Source: Mauremys mutica (lineage: Eukaryota; Chordata; Testudines; Geoemydidae). From it: 64,000 nucleotides of DNA. The DNA is taken from contig NC_059082.1 of assembly GCF_020497125.1 (NCBI RefSeq), positions 47,390,524-47,454,523 of the forward strand, read 5' to 3'. This document shows, in pieces, positions 44,374 through 54,669 of the stretch (its first letter is position 1; every line of letters begins with the position of its first letter). The notes below the pieces were generated by a model. That model was not told the DNA's origin. It searched no databases and was given only the letters and a program-made list of their open reading frames with translations. Position numbers and translations under genes: made by a program.

Positions 44374-45966
44374 GTGATGAGGGCAGGGGCGTTCAGCCTG
44401 ACCCTTGGAAATGAGGATCACCAGCTGCAACAACGGTGTCACCAAGGGCTCACATCCACCAGCCTGGGGCTAGCAAGAGTTCTCCCCATCCCATACACAC
44501 CTGCAGTGGTCCCTGCTTCACTTGCTCTGTGCTGAAGAAAGTTGTAAGACACCTTCGTTGCTAACAGGAACCTGGCCCCGGCGGAGGAGATCCCCAGACT
44601 GCTAGTTACGATCGGGCACAGTAATACACACAGGACTGACTAATGGAGAGCAGGACTTCTAGTCAACCCTCCCTTCAAGTAGCTTGAGGGGACAAAAAAT
44701 GCCAGTGAAATGACACAGTCTCTCCACAGTTGCTAAGTCATCCTTGCTATCCCAGGATTCATTGCCAAGTGAGTGCCAGCACTGAGGGACTCTCTTCCTG
44801 TACTGAGACTGTTCAGATTAAGCATGGGAGTGGGCTGAGCGCGGAGAGGAGATGATGGATCACCAGAACTGGAAACCGATGCATGAGCAACTCTGCTCCT
44901 CATTTTGCACTGAAACACACCCAAACATCGCGGAAAAGGCTTTGGCAAAACCAGCCAATGATGGGGGAGCCTGTCCGTGAAAATCCTACCCGAAGAAAGA
45001 GGCCATTCTAACTGCACCTGGTTTGATCCATAGGACCTGATTCAGCAAAGTTATTGAGCACATGCTGTCAGTCCCATTGATTTCAAAGGGACTAAAGCCT
45101 AGAGCCTCAAAGGTATTTAGGCATCTATATGCTTTGTAGAATCGGGGCCTTGTTGCCCTGACAAAGTTTGAGTCTGAAGTAGCCCTGCTCCCTCCCCTTC
45201 CCCCGGAGGAACTTCACCCCTCTAGGGAGCGGAGGAAGACCCATGAAGTGGCAGCTACCATGTTTACATTCCATTTAATATTTCTTTGGGTAGAAATGTG
45301 AAGACACTGCTCTGTACATACCATGGGAAAGTGGGGGATAGCTGAGCTATGGGGGAGAGTTGGAGCAGGGTTGGGGATATCTGCTGGGTGGGCTCTTGAA
45401 AGGATGTAAATTAATGGATCACAGCTAGAAATTTGCCTATCTGTGGTTCTGAACTTGGCTGCCAAAAAGTTGCCCCATGGAGTCCTCACAGGCAGCCTTA
45501 AGACTTTGATTAAACCATTATGTGAATGTATACACAAGCTCAGTGCTGCTCTTCAAGCTCTTGCCAGTAGAGCCCTCACTCAAAGCCCCATGCACAGACT
45601 TTGGCGCCACCTCTCTCCACACATTTACCTCCATCCCTCAAACCTGGCATTGCCCCTGCCTTCAGCAACACCCAAAATGCAGAATCACCAAAAAGCTTCT
45701 AGGAAACTTTAAAGCAGAGTCAGGCCCAGGCTGAGATTGGCTCTAAACTTCCCCAGAGTTCTGCTTCAGATCCAGATCCAGGGTTCTGGTTCTGATGTGC
45801 CAGTCTGGTTTCATCGCTGCACTAAAGAAGCTGACCCCATTTTAGCATCACTTTTGTGCTGTCTCTGGTCTATGATCATCATCTACGGGCCTTGACAGGA
45901 CAAGAGGGGTGGGAAGAACCTCTGTGAAATTCAGCTTGAAGTGGTCCAGAAGGCAGTCCAGTGTGA
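44374..45966 (+). other. Probable METRN 3' UTR and downstream sequence
   Basis: The sequence after the stop codon is largely unique. An ATTAAA at about 45508 is the only plausible early polyadenylation signal I see, and none is a clean AATAAA with a downstream GU-rich element, so the transcript end is unknown. A degenerate palindromic repeat lies at about 45027-45150. Confidence 0.3.
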
Positions 45967-46084
45967 CTCATAGAATCATAGAATATCAGGGTTGGAAGGG
46001 ACCTCAGGAGGTCATCTAGTCCAACCCCCTGCTCAAAGCAGGACCAATCCCCAACTAAATCATCCCAGCCAGGGCTTTGTCAAG
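45967..46084 (-). mobile_element. CR1 3' end, young-looking
   Basis: AGAATCATAGAATATCAGGG, GGTCATCTAGTCCAACCCCC and CATCCCAGCCAGGGCTTTGT are nearly identical to the reverse complement of 32010-32125, so it belongs to the same, relatively recent CR1 subfamily. Confidence 0.85.
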
Positions 46085-47789
46085 ACTCCTGTGTGTACAG
46101 CAGCGAACTCTCACCAGGGAAATCTTTGCTAAGGCATTTATTCTGCTTTTTTAAAATGAAGATTTGGGTAGACTGTAGTTTGAAGAAAAGGCTCCTGTAT
46201 AATAGACCCCATAAACTAATGGCACCTGTGGAAGCCAGAGTGCATGGAAGAGATGTGACTGGAGAGCATAGGTTTGTCTTTCTGCAGCTTGTGTATTTCT
46301 GAGCAGATGGAATCTCAACACACTATAGATATACAGTATTGCCAACCATGTGTGTATTGTAGGAGATGGACTTGCAACATTGTGAGGAGTCCCTATGTAG
46401 AATCTGTACGTGTGGAACAGAGATTGTCATGCCATCCCAGATCAGTGTGCTTCAGCCTTAATCTACTACCACTGGTGATGGAAAGTGGGGACGCAACAGC
46501 TGCTGATGGAAGTATTCAGGCAGAAAGAAGCAAAGATCTTGGGAGGAGAGAGCAAGAAAGCAGAAGCCTGTCATTGGAGAACAGGAGATAGGACTAAGGA
46601 TCAAGAGATTCAAGAGACTGTTCTCTTCTAGGTCATTGCTTACAACTGCAGAGAAGAACAATCTCTTGGTTTGATTATTGGGGTATGTGGGAAGGAGATC
46701 TGGGTTTTCAGTTTTAAGCTGACACATCCACTTTGTGCTCAGTAGTTGTAGAACGGAAATTTTGAGTTAAAGGAACAGGTCTGAGGGGAGTTTGGGATGA
46801 AGTCAGTCACACCAGTTAACTATCAGTAAGCTCCTAATTTAATGTGGAAACTGCCACTAAAAGCCCAGGAGTTTTAGCCCTGGGGTACACTACAACTTTC
46901 AGTTGAGTTTGTAACTCATTAGTGGCACAGCTGACTCTAACCATGGCTTGTGTCTACATACTTAACACTCAGTTAGTAATCATGGCAGTTACCTAAGTAG
47001 TTTTGGCTCAGTTAGGATCTAGCCTGGAACATGGTTGGCTTTTTGTCACCAGTTCGTAACATGTTTTTGCTGTGCAGGTGGACAGCCCAGCATGCTTTGG
47101 TCCCCCTGCTGCAGCATGTCCTCTATTCTAGACCCTGTTGAGGTGTCATGAAAGCGGCCCAGATTTTCCCACAATGCACTGCTACAAACCTAGGGTAAGT
47201 GTGAACACACAAACATCTGTAAGATGGTTGCACTGTGAAAAAATCTGCAGCATGGAGACATGTCTGTTGTAAAGGGTTAGATGAGACAGGGTACAACACC
47301 ATTGTTTCACATGTAGTGTGGATGAGACTTGAGGCCAATGAGTGACAGTGCACATGATTCTGGCCCACTTCCTATCCAAAAATGCTTATTTGGGAGAGGA
47401 GAGATATTTGACAATGGAGTGGGGACATCATATGTGCACTAAAGTTATAAAGATACCAAATTTGTGATTTTTTTAAAGACTAAACTTTATGTGTAAAGCA
47501 TGGTTTTGTTTTAATTTGAAATCTTAATATAAAGTGCATCTCCACAGCTGTAAAACACTGCCAGGCACATTACCTGTCGCTGTTCTGTAGGGTGTAGTCA
47601 ATGGCCGTGAGAATCTTTGTAATTGAGTTTGTACATATAATGTCTATTTACAAGATAAGGAAGAAAGCCCTGATTCCGCGTAGTTTGTAATAATGAGATT
47701 TCTTGTCATCTGTGGTTTTTGAAACACCATATAAAAAAAAAATCAGTATTTCTAGCAACTCTTGCGTCCGTGATTTTTTTTCTGGGGAC
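46085..47789. other. Unique intergenic sequence
   Basis: No gene is supported. 47515-47760 is AT-rich with TGTACATATAATG and CCATATAAAAAAAAAATC, a composition seen near transcript ends, so a long METRN 3' UTR cannot be excluded. Evidence for this is weak. Confidence 0.3.
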
Positions 47790-47808
47790 ACTGGGTCAGG
47801 CTGTGTTC

Positions 47809-49071
47809 CTATCTCACTAGTTTAGAAACAAAACTGAGTTTGGGAAAGTTAACAAAAACTAAACTGAGATTTTGTAAGAGCTTAACAAGTTGGAGAGAGG
47901 CTTTCACAGGGCTTTCCAGGTGGATAGCAGCTAACAAGCACGGGTTAATTAAGAGGCCCTCTCGGTCACGCCAGGGCTTCAACAGGTTTACATGATACCG
48001 TTGGGTCGCCTTGCGTTTATCCGGCTGGTGAACCTCGTAGGTGACCGGTCCTACTTTCCGGACGACTTCGTACGGTCCCTGCCAGCGGGCCAACAGCTTG
48101 GACTCGCTTGACGGTAGGAGAAGGAGGACTCGATCCCCCGGCGTGAACTCCCGGACCTGTGCCTCTTGGTTGTAGGCCTGCTCCTGCCGTTCCTGGGCCG
48201 CTCTTAAATTCTCACGCGCTAGGGTTCCTGCCTGGGCTAGGTACTCCTGCAATTGGAAGACGTATTTCAGGAGGCCCTGGGCTGGGGAGGTCGACTGTTC
48301 CCAGGTCTCCCGCATCAGATCTAGGAGGCCCCACGGCCGGCGGCCGTAGAGTAGCTCAAATGGAGAAAATTTCGTCGACGCCTGGGGAACCTCTCGGATG
48401 GCTAACAGCAAGGCCGGCAGGAACTGATCCCAATGGCGGCGCTCCCCCGGTGGGAACTTTCGCATCATGCCCTTGAGGGTCCGATTAAAGCGCTCCACCA
48501 GCCCGTCTGTTTGCGGGTGGTAGATGGACGTGCGGAGCTGCTTTATCCCTAAGAGGGTGCACACCTGTTTGAGCAGCCGGGAGGTGAAGTTGGTCCCTTG
48601 GTCCGTTAAAATCTCCCTGGGGAGCCCTACTCGCGCAAAGATCTTCACCAACTCCCCGGCAATGGTCCGGGCGGTAATGCTCCGCAATGGGATTGCCTCC
48701 GGGAATCGGGTGGCGTAGTCCACAAGCACCAGAACGTACTGGAACCCGGCCGCACTTTTCGGTAGTGGGCCCACGAGATCCGTGGCGATCCTTTCAAAGG
48801 GTGCTTCCATGAGGGGCATGGGGACTAGGGGTGCCCTGGGTACCCCTGGCGGAGCAGCGAGCTGGCATTCTGGGCAGGAGCTGCAGTACCTCTTTATATC
48901 GTGGTGGATCCCGGGCCAGAAGAATCGTCCCAGGATCCGCGCAAGGGTCTTCTCCTGCCCCAGGTGCCCGGCGGCCGGCACATCATGGGCTAACTTCATT
49001 ACGGCCCGCCGGTGGCACTGGGGAACCAGCAGCTGTGTCTGCAGCTCCCGGGTGCGTGGGTCCCGGTCCAT
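47809..49071 (-). pseudogene. Gmr1-like integrase
   Basis: The 420-codon open frame carries all integrase parts. The HHCC zinc domain is HDVPAAGHLGQEK to YCSSCPECQ. The DDE core has FERIATDLVGPLP (first D), REILTDQGTNFTS (second D) and YHPQTDGLVERFNRTLKG (E). The C-terminal GPY/F module is RWQGPYEVVRKVGPVTYEVH, ending YHVNLLKPWRD. The domain reads intact apart from the stop that precedes it. From about 47943 the frame runs into unrelated AT-rich sequence (PVKASLQLVKLLQN onward), so the RT region that should follow has been removed. It catalyses insertion of element DNA in active relatives. Confidence 0.88.
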
Positions 49072-49119
49072 CCGGTAGAGGCGGTCCCGCTGCAGTTCAA
49101 AGTGTGGCCACTGGGCAGC

Positions 49120-50049
49120 TCACTGGGGGTCAATGACCGCCCCATCCACCGCCGCAAGTTGCTCGTAACAGCGGCTGAGGGTAGGATCTGCCCGTTGGTC
49201 CCAGCAGAAGTCGGTGTCGAAGCGGGGTTCCACGGTGGGCTCTGGCTGCAGCCCCGCTACGTCCGTAGGTTCCGCCTCACTCTCCGTGACGTCCTCAGGG
49301 CCCTCGGATGAGGGCTCCGGGTGGTCCGCTTCTAGGGCCGGCGTGGCTCGAAGGACTTCCTCAAAGGCGGGCCAGTCTCGACCCAGGATAACGGGATAGG
49401 CTAGGCGGGGCGCTAGGCCAACTATCAAACTCCGGGTGCCACCCGCGATCATCAGGGGAACTCGGGCACTGGGATAGGGCCGGACATCCCCGTGGATACA
49501 TTGTAGATGAATCGATCCTAAGCGGGAGTCGGCCGGGGGGCCCAAGTCCTGACGGATTAACGTCTGGCCACATCCGGAGTCGATCAAGGCCTGAGTGGCC
49601 CGGTTGCCAACGACCACCGGGACTGTGAGCTTGGGGTTCAGGTGCGGCCGGGCCTGGTTGTGCCCTGCCCAAACTTGCCCGTAGCTGCAGTCCATGTCGG
49701 GGCAGTCTCGCTGGAGGTGTCCCATTTTCCCACAGCCGAAGCAGGGACCGAGCTCAGGCCGCCTACTCCAGGGGGCCGCTTGGCTCGGACTCCGGGGGGG
49801 GGCTCCGTCGGGCCGCCGGGGGTCCTTGGCTGGATGGCGTTGGTCCAGTTCGTGGGGCCGCCTCCAGGCGCCGGACCCGGGGCTCCGGGTGTGAACTAGG
49901 TCCGCGGACGGAGGGCCACGCCTCGCTCGGGGTATTCCCCTTCTTCTCCATGCGGGCGGCTTCGGACCTGGCACCGGGACGTGAAAAGGTGGGGCCCACC
50001 GCAGTTTTGGCGGCGAGGAAGTCCTCCATGAGCGACACAGCCGCGGCAA
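49120..50049 (-). pseudogene. Gmr1-like nucleocapsid zinc knuckle and aspartic protease
   Basis: In one minus-strand frame, CFGCGKMGHLQRDCP (about 49696-49745) is a CCHC zinc knuckle. It is followed by VPVVVGNRATQALIDSGCGQ (about 49560-49620), whose D-S-G is the retroviral-type protease active-site triad, and by AYPVILGRDWPAFEEV. An acidic linker (SSEGPEDVTESEAEPTD) then leads to DPTLSRCYEQLAAVDG. A TGA at 49120-49122, within a former CpG arginine codon by appearance, separates it from the integrase frame; the frame itself continues without a shift. Confidence 0.8.
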
Positions 50050-50766
50050 GCGTCGCTGGCCAGTGGCGGAGCACCCAGGCCCTTCCTCGGGAGGGCAGGG
50101 TGTGGATAAACTGTTCCAGGATGACCTGCTCGGTTACCTCCTCCGCCGTCCGGTTGTAGCCACCGCCGGCAGGCCTCCTTTAGAGTCTGGGCCACCAACC
50201 GTGGCCGGGTGCCCGGGGGGTAGGTCTGGCTCTGGAATCGTTGCCTGAAGGTCTCAGGGCTGACGTCCAGGGCGTCTAATATCGCGGCTCTCACTCGGTC
50301 ATAATCCCGGGCTTCCTCTGTCGCCAGTCCGCGGTAGAACGTCTGGGCTGCCCCGGTCAAGTATGGGGCTAGCAGCATAGCCCACTGGTCTCGGGCCCAC
50401 CCTGCGACGAGGGCCACCCGCTCGAAGGTGACCAGGAAGGCCTCAGGGTCGTCGTCCGGGCCCATCTCGGAGGGGGGCCGCTAATTGGGGTGGCCCTGCC
50501 CCTTCCCCGGCTGGCCCCTCCGCGGGGCGAGGGAGTGTGACCAGCAGTTGTTGCAGCTGGTTTCCCAGCTGCTGCAGCAACTGCTGCTGCTGCTCCAGCT
50601 GGGCCGCATGCTGCTCCTGTTGTAACCGGAGGTGGGCGGCGTCCCTCTGCTGCTGCTGCTCGCGTTGAGCGGCCTGCTGCTGCTGCTGCTGCTGCTGCTG
50701 CAGTTGGGCTGCCTGCTGCCGCTCCTGACTTTCCACGAGCAGCTGGATCAAATGCTCCATATCCAT
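49930..50766 (-). pseudogene. Gmr1-like gag: coiled coil and SCAN-like capsid
   Basis: The start MDMEHLIQLLVESQERQQA at 50766 leads into a glutamine-rich coiled coil encoded by CAG/CTG runs (about 50570-50750). After a frame change near 50460 the capsid-like part reads DDDPEAFLVTFERVALVAGW, DQWAMLLAPYLTGAAQTFYR and SPETFRQRFQSQTYPPG with ACRRWLQP. Another frame change near 50160 leads to [13 protein letters not shown] and [18 protein letters not shown]. The F-R-Q-R-F, R-x-W-L-x-P and L-E-Q-F blocks are those of SCAN domains, which are known to descend from Gmr1-like capsids. At least two frameshifts make it non-functional. Confidence 0.72.
50565..50752. repeat. CTG/CAG-rich tract in gag
   Basis: Several CTG runs, including eight at about 50679-50702, encode polyglutamine on the minus strand. 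They are prone to length change, which may explain frame variation among copies. Confidence 0.85.
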
Positions 50767-50959
50767 TCTGTCTTGGGAAGGGGTGGGCAGCCGCCACACC
50801 CCTTCCTAGCCCTTTCTCACAGGGGCAGGAGTTCGTCTCCTCAGAGAAGGCACCAGTGTAATCGATCGCACCGGGGCTCGACCCTCCTGAGGGCAGGAGG
50901 GGAGCCACACCGACTCACTCCACGTCTTCTGTGGAACCGGTGGAACAATAGTCAACAGT

Positions 50960-51450
50960 GTTAGGAAGCTCAGACCCTTTGGTGTGGGGCTGAGCGACAA
51001 GGCAGTACACTAAGCTCAGGCCCTTTGGGGCAGGGCTGAGCAGCAAACAGTACATAAGGAGCTCAGGCCCTTTGTGGCAGGGCTGAGCAGCAGACAAACA
51101 GTTTAAAGAGCTCAGGCCCTTTGTGGCAGGGGCTGAGCAGCAAACAGTACAGGAAGCTCAGGCCCTTGGTTGCAGGGGCTGAGCAGCAAACAATATATAA
51201 GGAGCTCAGGCCCTTTGTGGCAGGGGCTGAGCAGCAGACAGTATATAAGGAGCTCAGGCCCTTTGTGGCAGGGGCTGAGCAGCAAACAGTACAGGAAGCT
51301 CAGGCCCTTGGTTGCAGGGGCTGAGCAGCAAACAATATATAAGGAGCTCAGGCCCTTTGTGGCAGGGGCTGAGCAGCAGACAGTATATAAGGAGCTCAGG
51401 CCCTTTGTGGCAGGGGCTGAGCAGCAAACCGTACAGAAAGCTCAGGTCCC
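50960..51450. repeat. Minisatellite with 142-bp higher-order unit
   Basis: Units of about 47 bp (AGCTCAGGCCCTTTGTGGCA, then GGGGCTGAGCAGCAAACAG) repeat about ten times. Three variant units form a 142-bp block repeated almost exactly: CAGTAC markers fall at 51145 and 51287, with a variant at 51429. Many units contain GTATATAAGG. Confidence 0.92.
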
Positions 51451-51474
51451 TAGACCGGAGCGGTGGGTTGAGGG

Positions 51475-52285
51475 GGAAGACTGCCACCCACGAGTTGGGT
51501 GGCAGGGGGGACACAGGCCCACCCACTCCACTGTGTCCCAGCCCGGGGCCCTGGCAGCGGCGATCACCGCTGCTGGTCAGTGGGATCCTGACCGCAACAC
51601 ACTGACATCGGCACTTCGGTGCCTGCAGCCTGACAGGGGTCGGCTGCCCCCGGGCTACTTTCCATTTCCCCCTCAGGGCCTACCTCGTCAGTTGCACTGG
51701 GTCCAGGCCAGTCAATAAGCATAGGCTCCTCGGGACCAGGGCTTGGTGGCAGGTCCGGCAGCTCCTCGGGGAAGTCCGGCCAGGCGTGCTCAGGCGGCTC
51801 CTCTGGGTAACAGCAGGGGCGGGGAAGCTCCTGCGGCTCCTCTTCGTAGGGGGTGCGGGGGAGTTCCAGCGGCTGCCCCCAGAATCTGTCACGGGGAAGC
51901 TCCGGCGGCTCCTCGTCGTAGTGGGTGCGGGGAAGCTCCGGCCAGTCAGGACAGCTGCCTCGGGTCCTGGAGGGTTCCCAGTCAGGAGCTCCCGCTGGCA
52001 CGTCTGCTCCCGGAGGTGGCTGGGCTCTGACTGAGCTCTGGCGGCCGGCTTTTCTACTTCCTGTCCCGCCCCTTGACTTCCAGGGGGCGGGGACTGGTGG
52101 TGGTGGCTCCGCCCACTTGGGTGTCCGTAAGGGAGCTCCCTCCTCAGGGCAGGAGGGGAGCCACACCGACTCACTACAGCCTCCAACACAGTACTCCCAG
52201 AACGGGGCAGAGGGGGCTCTGTGGGCAGGAGGGTCAGGGACACCCCCTCCCAGGGTGGAGCAGAGGCACCCCTCCTGCTGTCTGC
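51475..52285 (-). other. Proline-rich open frame in the gypsy leader
   Basis: A minus-strand frame stays open from 52394 to 51564. Its central part has imperfect repeats of ELPR followed by acidic-proline runs: PELPRTHYDEEPPELPRD, LELPRTPYEEEPQELPRP, then PDFPEELPDLPPSPGPEEP. The frame runs through the presumed element border, so its real start is unclear. I do not recognise a family. It could be an element-specific leader product or non-coding sequence whose repeats keep one frame open. Confidence 0.35.
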
Positions 52286-53344
52286 TAATAGTTATCATCG
52301 TCATTTGCTTTGTGGCACTGCCTAAGAACTCCATTGGGCCAGGTGCCACACAGCCAAGAAGCCAATCCATTGTGGTATTCCCTGTGCCATACAATAGTCA
52401 GCAAGTGCATGAAGCTGGTGAAAGGGACTGGGCCAACAGAAACCCTCTAATAATTGTCAGCAGCAGTACCCGGTCCCTGCGCTGTTGTCAACATGCTGCA
52501 GCCCTGACTCGGGGCCCAGCTATACAAGTCAGGCTAATTTGCTCTCTGTGGCCCATTAGCTCCTTGACCTCTCTGCTGAGAAACTGCCACTGTAGGAGCC
52601 AATTAGTGCCACGTGTGGAGGTGCAGTTTGAGATATGGACACCATGGGTCAGATGTTCCAGTCCTTTGCACAGCTCAGCACACCAATGGGGAAGTAGGTG
52701 GCTTTAAGCCATTGTCTGCCAGGGCCTGCCTGGTTCCTGATGCAAGTTGCCACAGGGCTGTTTTAGCTTAAGCTCTGGCTACAGTGGTCTTAGGGGCTAC
52801 CCAGCATCCGAGACCAGCTGGACTCAGGCCATCCCCTCTCTATAGTACATGTCTACACTGGGAACTGCAAATATGAGCAGCATAAAGCCATTGTGACAAC
52901 TCTGAATTGTCCATGGAGCGCCCTTAAGCTGAGGCTATTCCCCTCTGGGAAGGAGGCTCTGTCTCCTTTACACTAACAGAGGCCAGAATCAGGATCCCTG
53001 TGCATCGGGAACTGAACAGAAAGCGCCAAAACCATTTTGCACCAGGCCTAAACTACAATCAAAAGGTGGCTTTGAATTGAGACCCAGCAGGTGAAAGACT
53101 CTGAATCTCACTAACAATTGGAAACCAAAGTTTTATCCTATAGAAGTGACACTTCCGTTGTCTTCCTTGGAGGCCAGAGAGAGATGTGCATCTCTGGTAG
53201 GGAGTAATTGAAGTGATTCAGGTGGTGCCTTTGGGGAAGGACAATCTGAGTTCTGGTCCCACTGCTACCACCAAGTGGCTGTTGTGCAGCATGATGACAA
53301 CACATAAGAAGTTCATCTAGGACTGCAGATTTGCTACAGTGGTT
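52286..53344. other. No gene recognised
   Basis: 52286-52420 resembles an old amniote SINE tail (ATCATCGTCATTTGCTTTG, ACTCCATTGGGCCAGGTGCC). The remainder has no supported feature. Confidence 0.3.
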
Positions 53345-53560
53345 TGCAGGGGCCCCACCTTTCATCCATGGATCTCAAAGCACTTTACAAACAGGAGTGA
53401 ATGAAGCCCTGCATGGCAAGGTAAGTCTGTATTAGCCCCATTTTACATGTTGGGCAACTGAGGTGACATGACTTGTCTGATGTCACAGAGTGAGTCAGTA
53501 GAAGAACCAGATAGAAAATCCAGAACTGTTGGCACCTAATCTCCAATTCTAAGCACTAGA
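53345..53560 (-). mobile_element. MIR-type SINE
   Basis: GATCTCAAAGCACTTTACAA, AGCCCCATTTTACATGTTG and TGTCACAGAGTGAGTCAGTA are the reverse complement of the MIR 3' half and core. Confidence 0.65.
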
Positions 53561-53573
53561 CTAGACACACACC

Positions 53574-54669
53574 TGTGACGCATGGCTAGAAAGGGTTAAA
53601 CAGCTTGCAGGCTGAATGACCCAAAATCCACCTTTAAAGTCATGTTAGAATGGTATGCGAATGATAATTAGGGCCATTCATGCTAAATAGGCTAGAACTT
53701 TGAAATGCAAACCTATATTGTTAGAAGTAATACTAATTGTGTGTATCTTAGATGCTACCCCTAAAAAGACAATTCCTGTCTGTCACTATAACTATTGATT
53801 CAGAGGTCAAAAGGGACTATTAACATTTGGATGAATCTTGGGTAAAATAATGTCATTGTCTATATGTCTCTTTGAAGTTTGTAATAGACTGCCTAATGGA
53901 TAAATTGCCCGATGTTAATTTGTGTAACTAATTACTGGGGGTGTTTAGAAAGCAAAAGGTTACATCAATTGTTTAACCAAGACTGTGTGATCAAGTGGAT
54001 TCTAGGACACTGTATAAAAAGACCCTTGGGTCCTGATCCTGTTCATCTCAGATCTGCTTAAGCTTCATCAAGGAGAAGTTTGAGTTGCAAGACTGAGGTC
54101 CCAGTTATGTTGGTATGCCCTCAATATGATATTTGGGCATTGGACTATAACCTATGAACTGAATTCTAAAGGAACTCTTTGCAACTACAACGTTCACCAT
54201 CTCTGCTATGAATCTGAACCTCAATGGATTGAACTCATGTCTGTTTGTGTATTGATCTTTTAACCATACTCTCTCTCTCTCTTTTGTTTTTTAATAAATT
54301 TTAGTTTAGTTAATAAGAATTGGCTGTAGCATGTATTTGGGTAAAATATGAAACATTCATTAACCTGGGAGGTAATGTGTCCAATCCTTTGGGATTGGTA
54401 GAACCTTTTCTTTTAAATGATTAAATAAGATTTTCAGAAATCATCATATTTGACTTAGGTACCTGGATGGAGGCCTGAGGCTGGATCACTTTAAGGGAAC
54501 TGTGTTGTTTGGACTTCTGAATAACTAGTAAGGTAATAAAGAAGCTGTTTTATGCTGGCTTGATAAATCTAAATATTGGAATATCCTCCAGCTTTTTGGG
54601 GTTTGTCTGCCCCATTCTGTGCAGTTCACCCTAATTGAGTGACCATAACTGGTCCTCACTGGGACCCTG
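53574..54669 (+). mobile_element. Retroviral-type solo LTR
   Basis: The block starts TGTGACGCATGG and contains a TATA box (TATAAAA, 54013-54019) followed by a plausible start region. It has a strong AATAAA (54293-54298) after a CT-rich tract and an unusually long downstream part. It resembles an endogenous-retrovirus LTR family common in turtles, from memory. No gag, pol or env sequence is attached, so it is probably a solo LTR. Its right end merges with the next LTR at 54670, the shared bases being TGTCA. Confidence 0.6.

Larger units (their letters stand above)
47790..52285 (-). mobile_element. Gmr1-like Ty3/gypsy retrotransposon, reverse transcriptase missing
   Basis: Reading on the minus strand, the order is a proline-rich leader frame, a tandem-repeat array, gag, zinc knuckle, protease, integrase, then flanking sequence. 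Protease and integrase are in one frame with only ~100 codons between the protease fold and the integrase zinc domain, so no reverse transcriptase was ever between them in this layout. In typical Ty3/gypsy elements RT and RNase H lie there; in Gmr1-type elements integrase precedes RT. Here RT/RNase H is absent downstream too, so the copy is a deletion derivative. LTR borders were not identified and the outer limits are approximate. Confidence 0.75.

Noticed and set aside
50960..51450. Possible CRISPR-like array
   Set aside because: Units are contiguous variants of each other without unique spacers, and the genome is vertebrate.
51170..51718. A 182-codon plus-strand frame with repeated SSKQY-type units
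   Set aside because: It is the translation of the 47/142-bp minisatellite, whose period happens to keep a frame open.
51925..52707. A 260-codon plus-strand frame
   Set aside because: It is antisense to the gypsy leader frame and runs into flanking SINE-like sequence; no recognisable domain.
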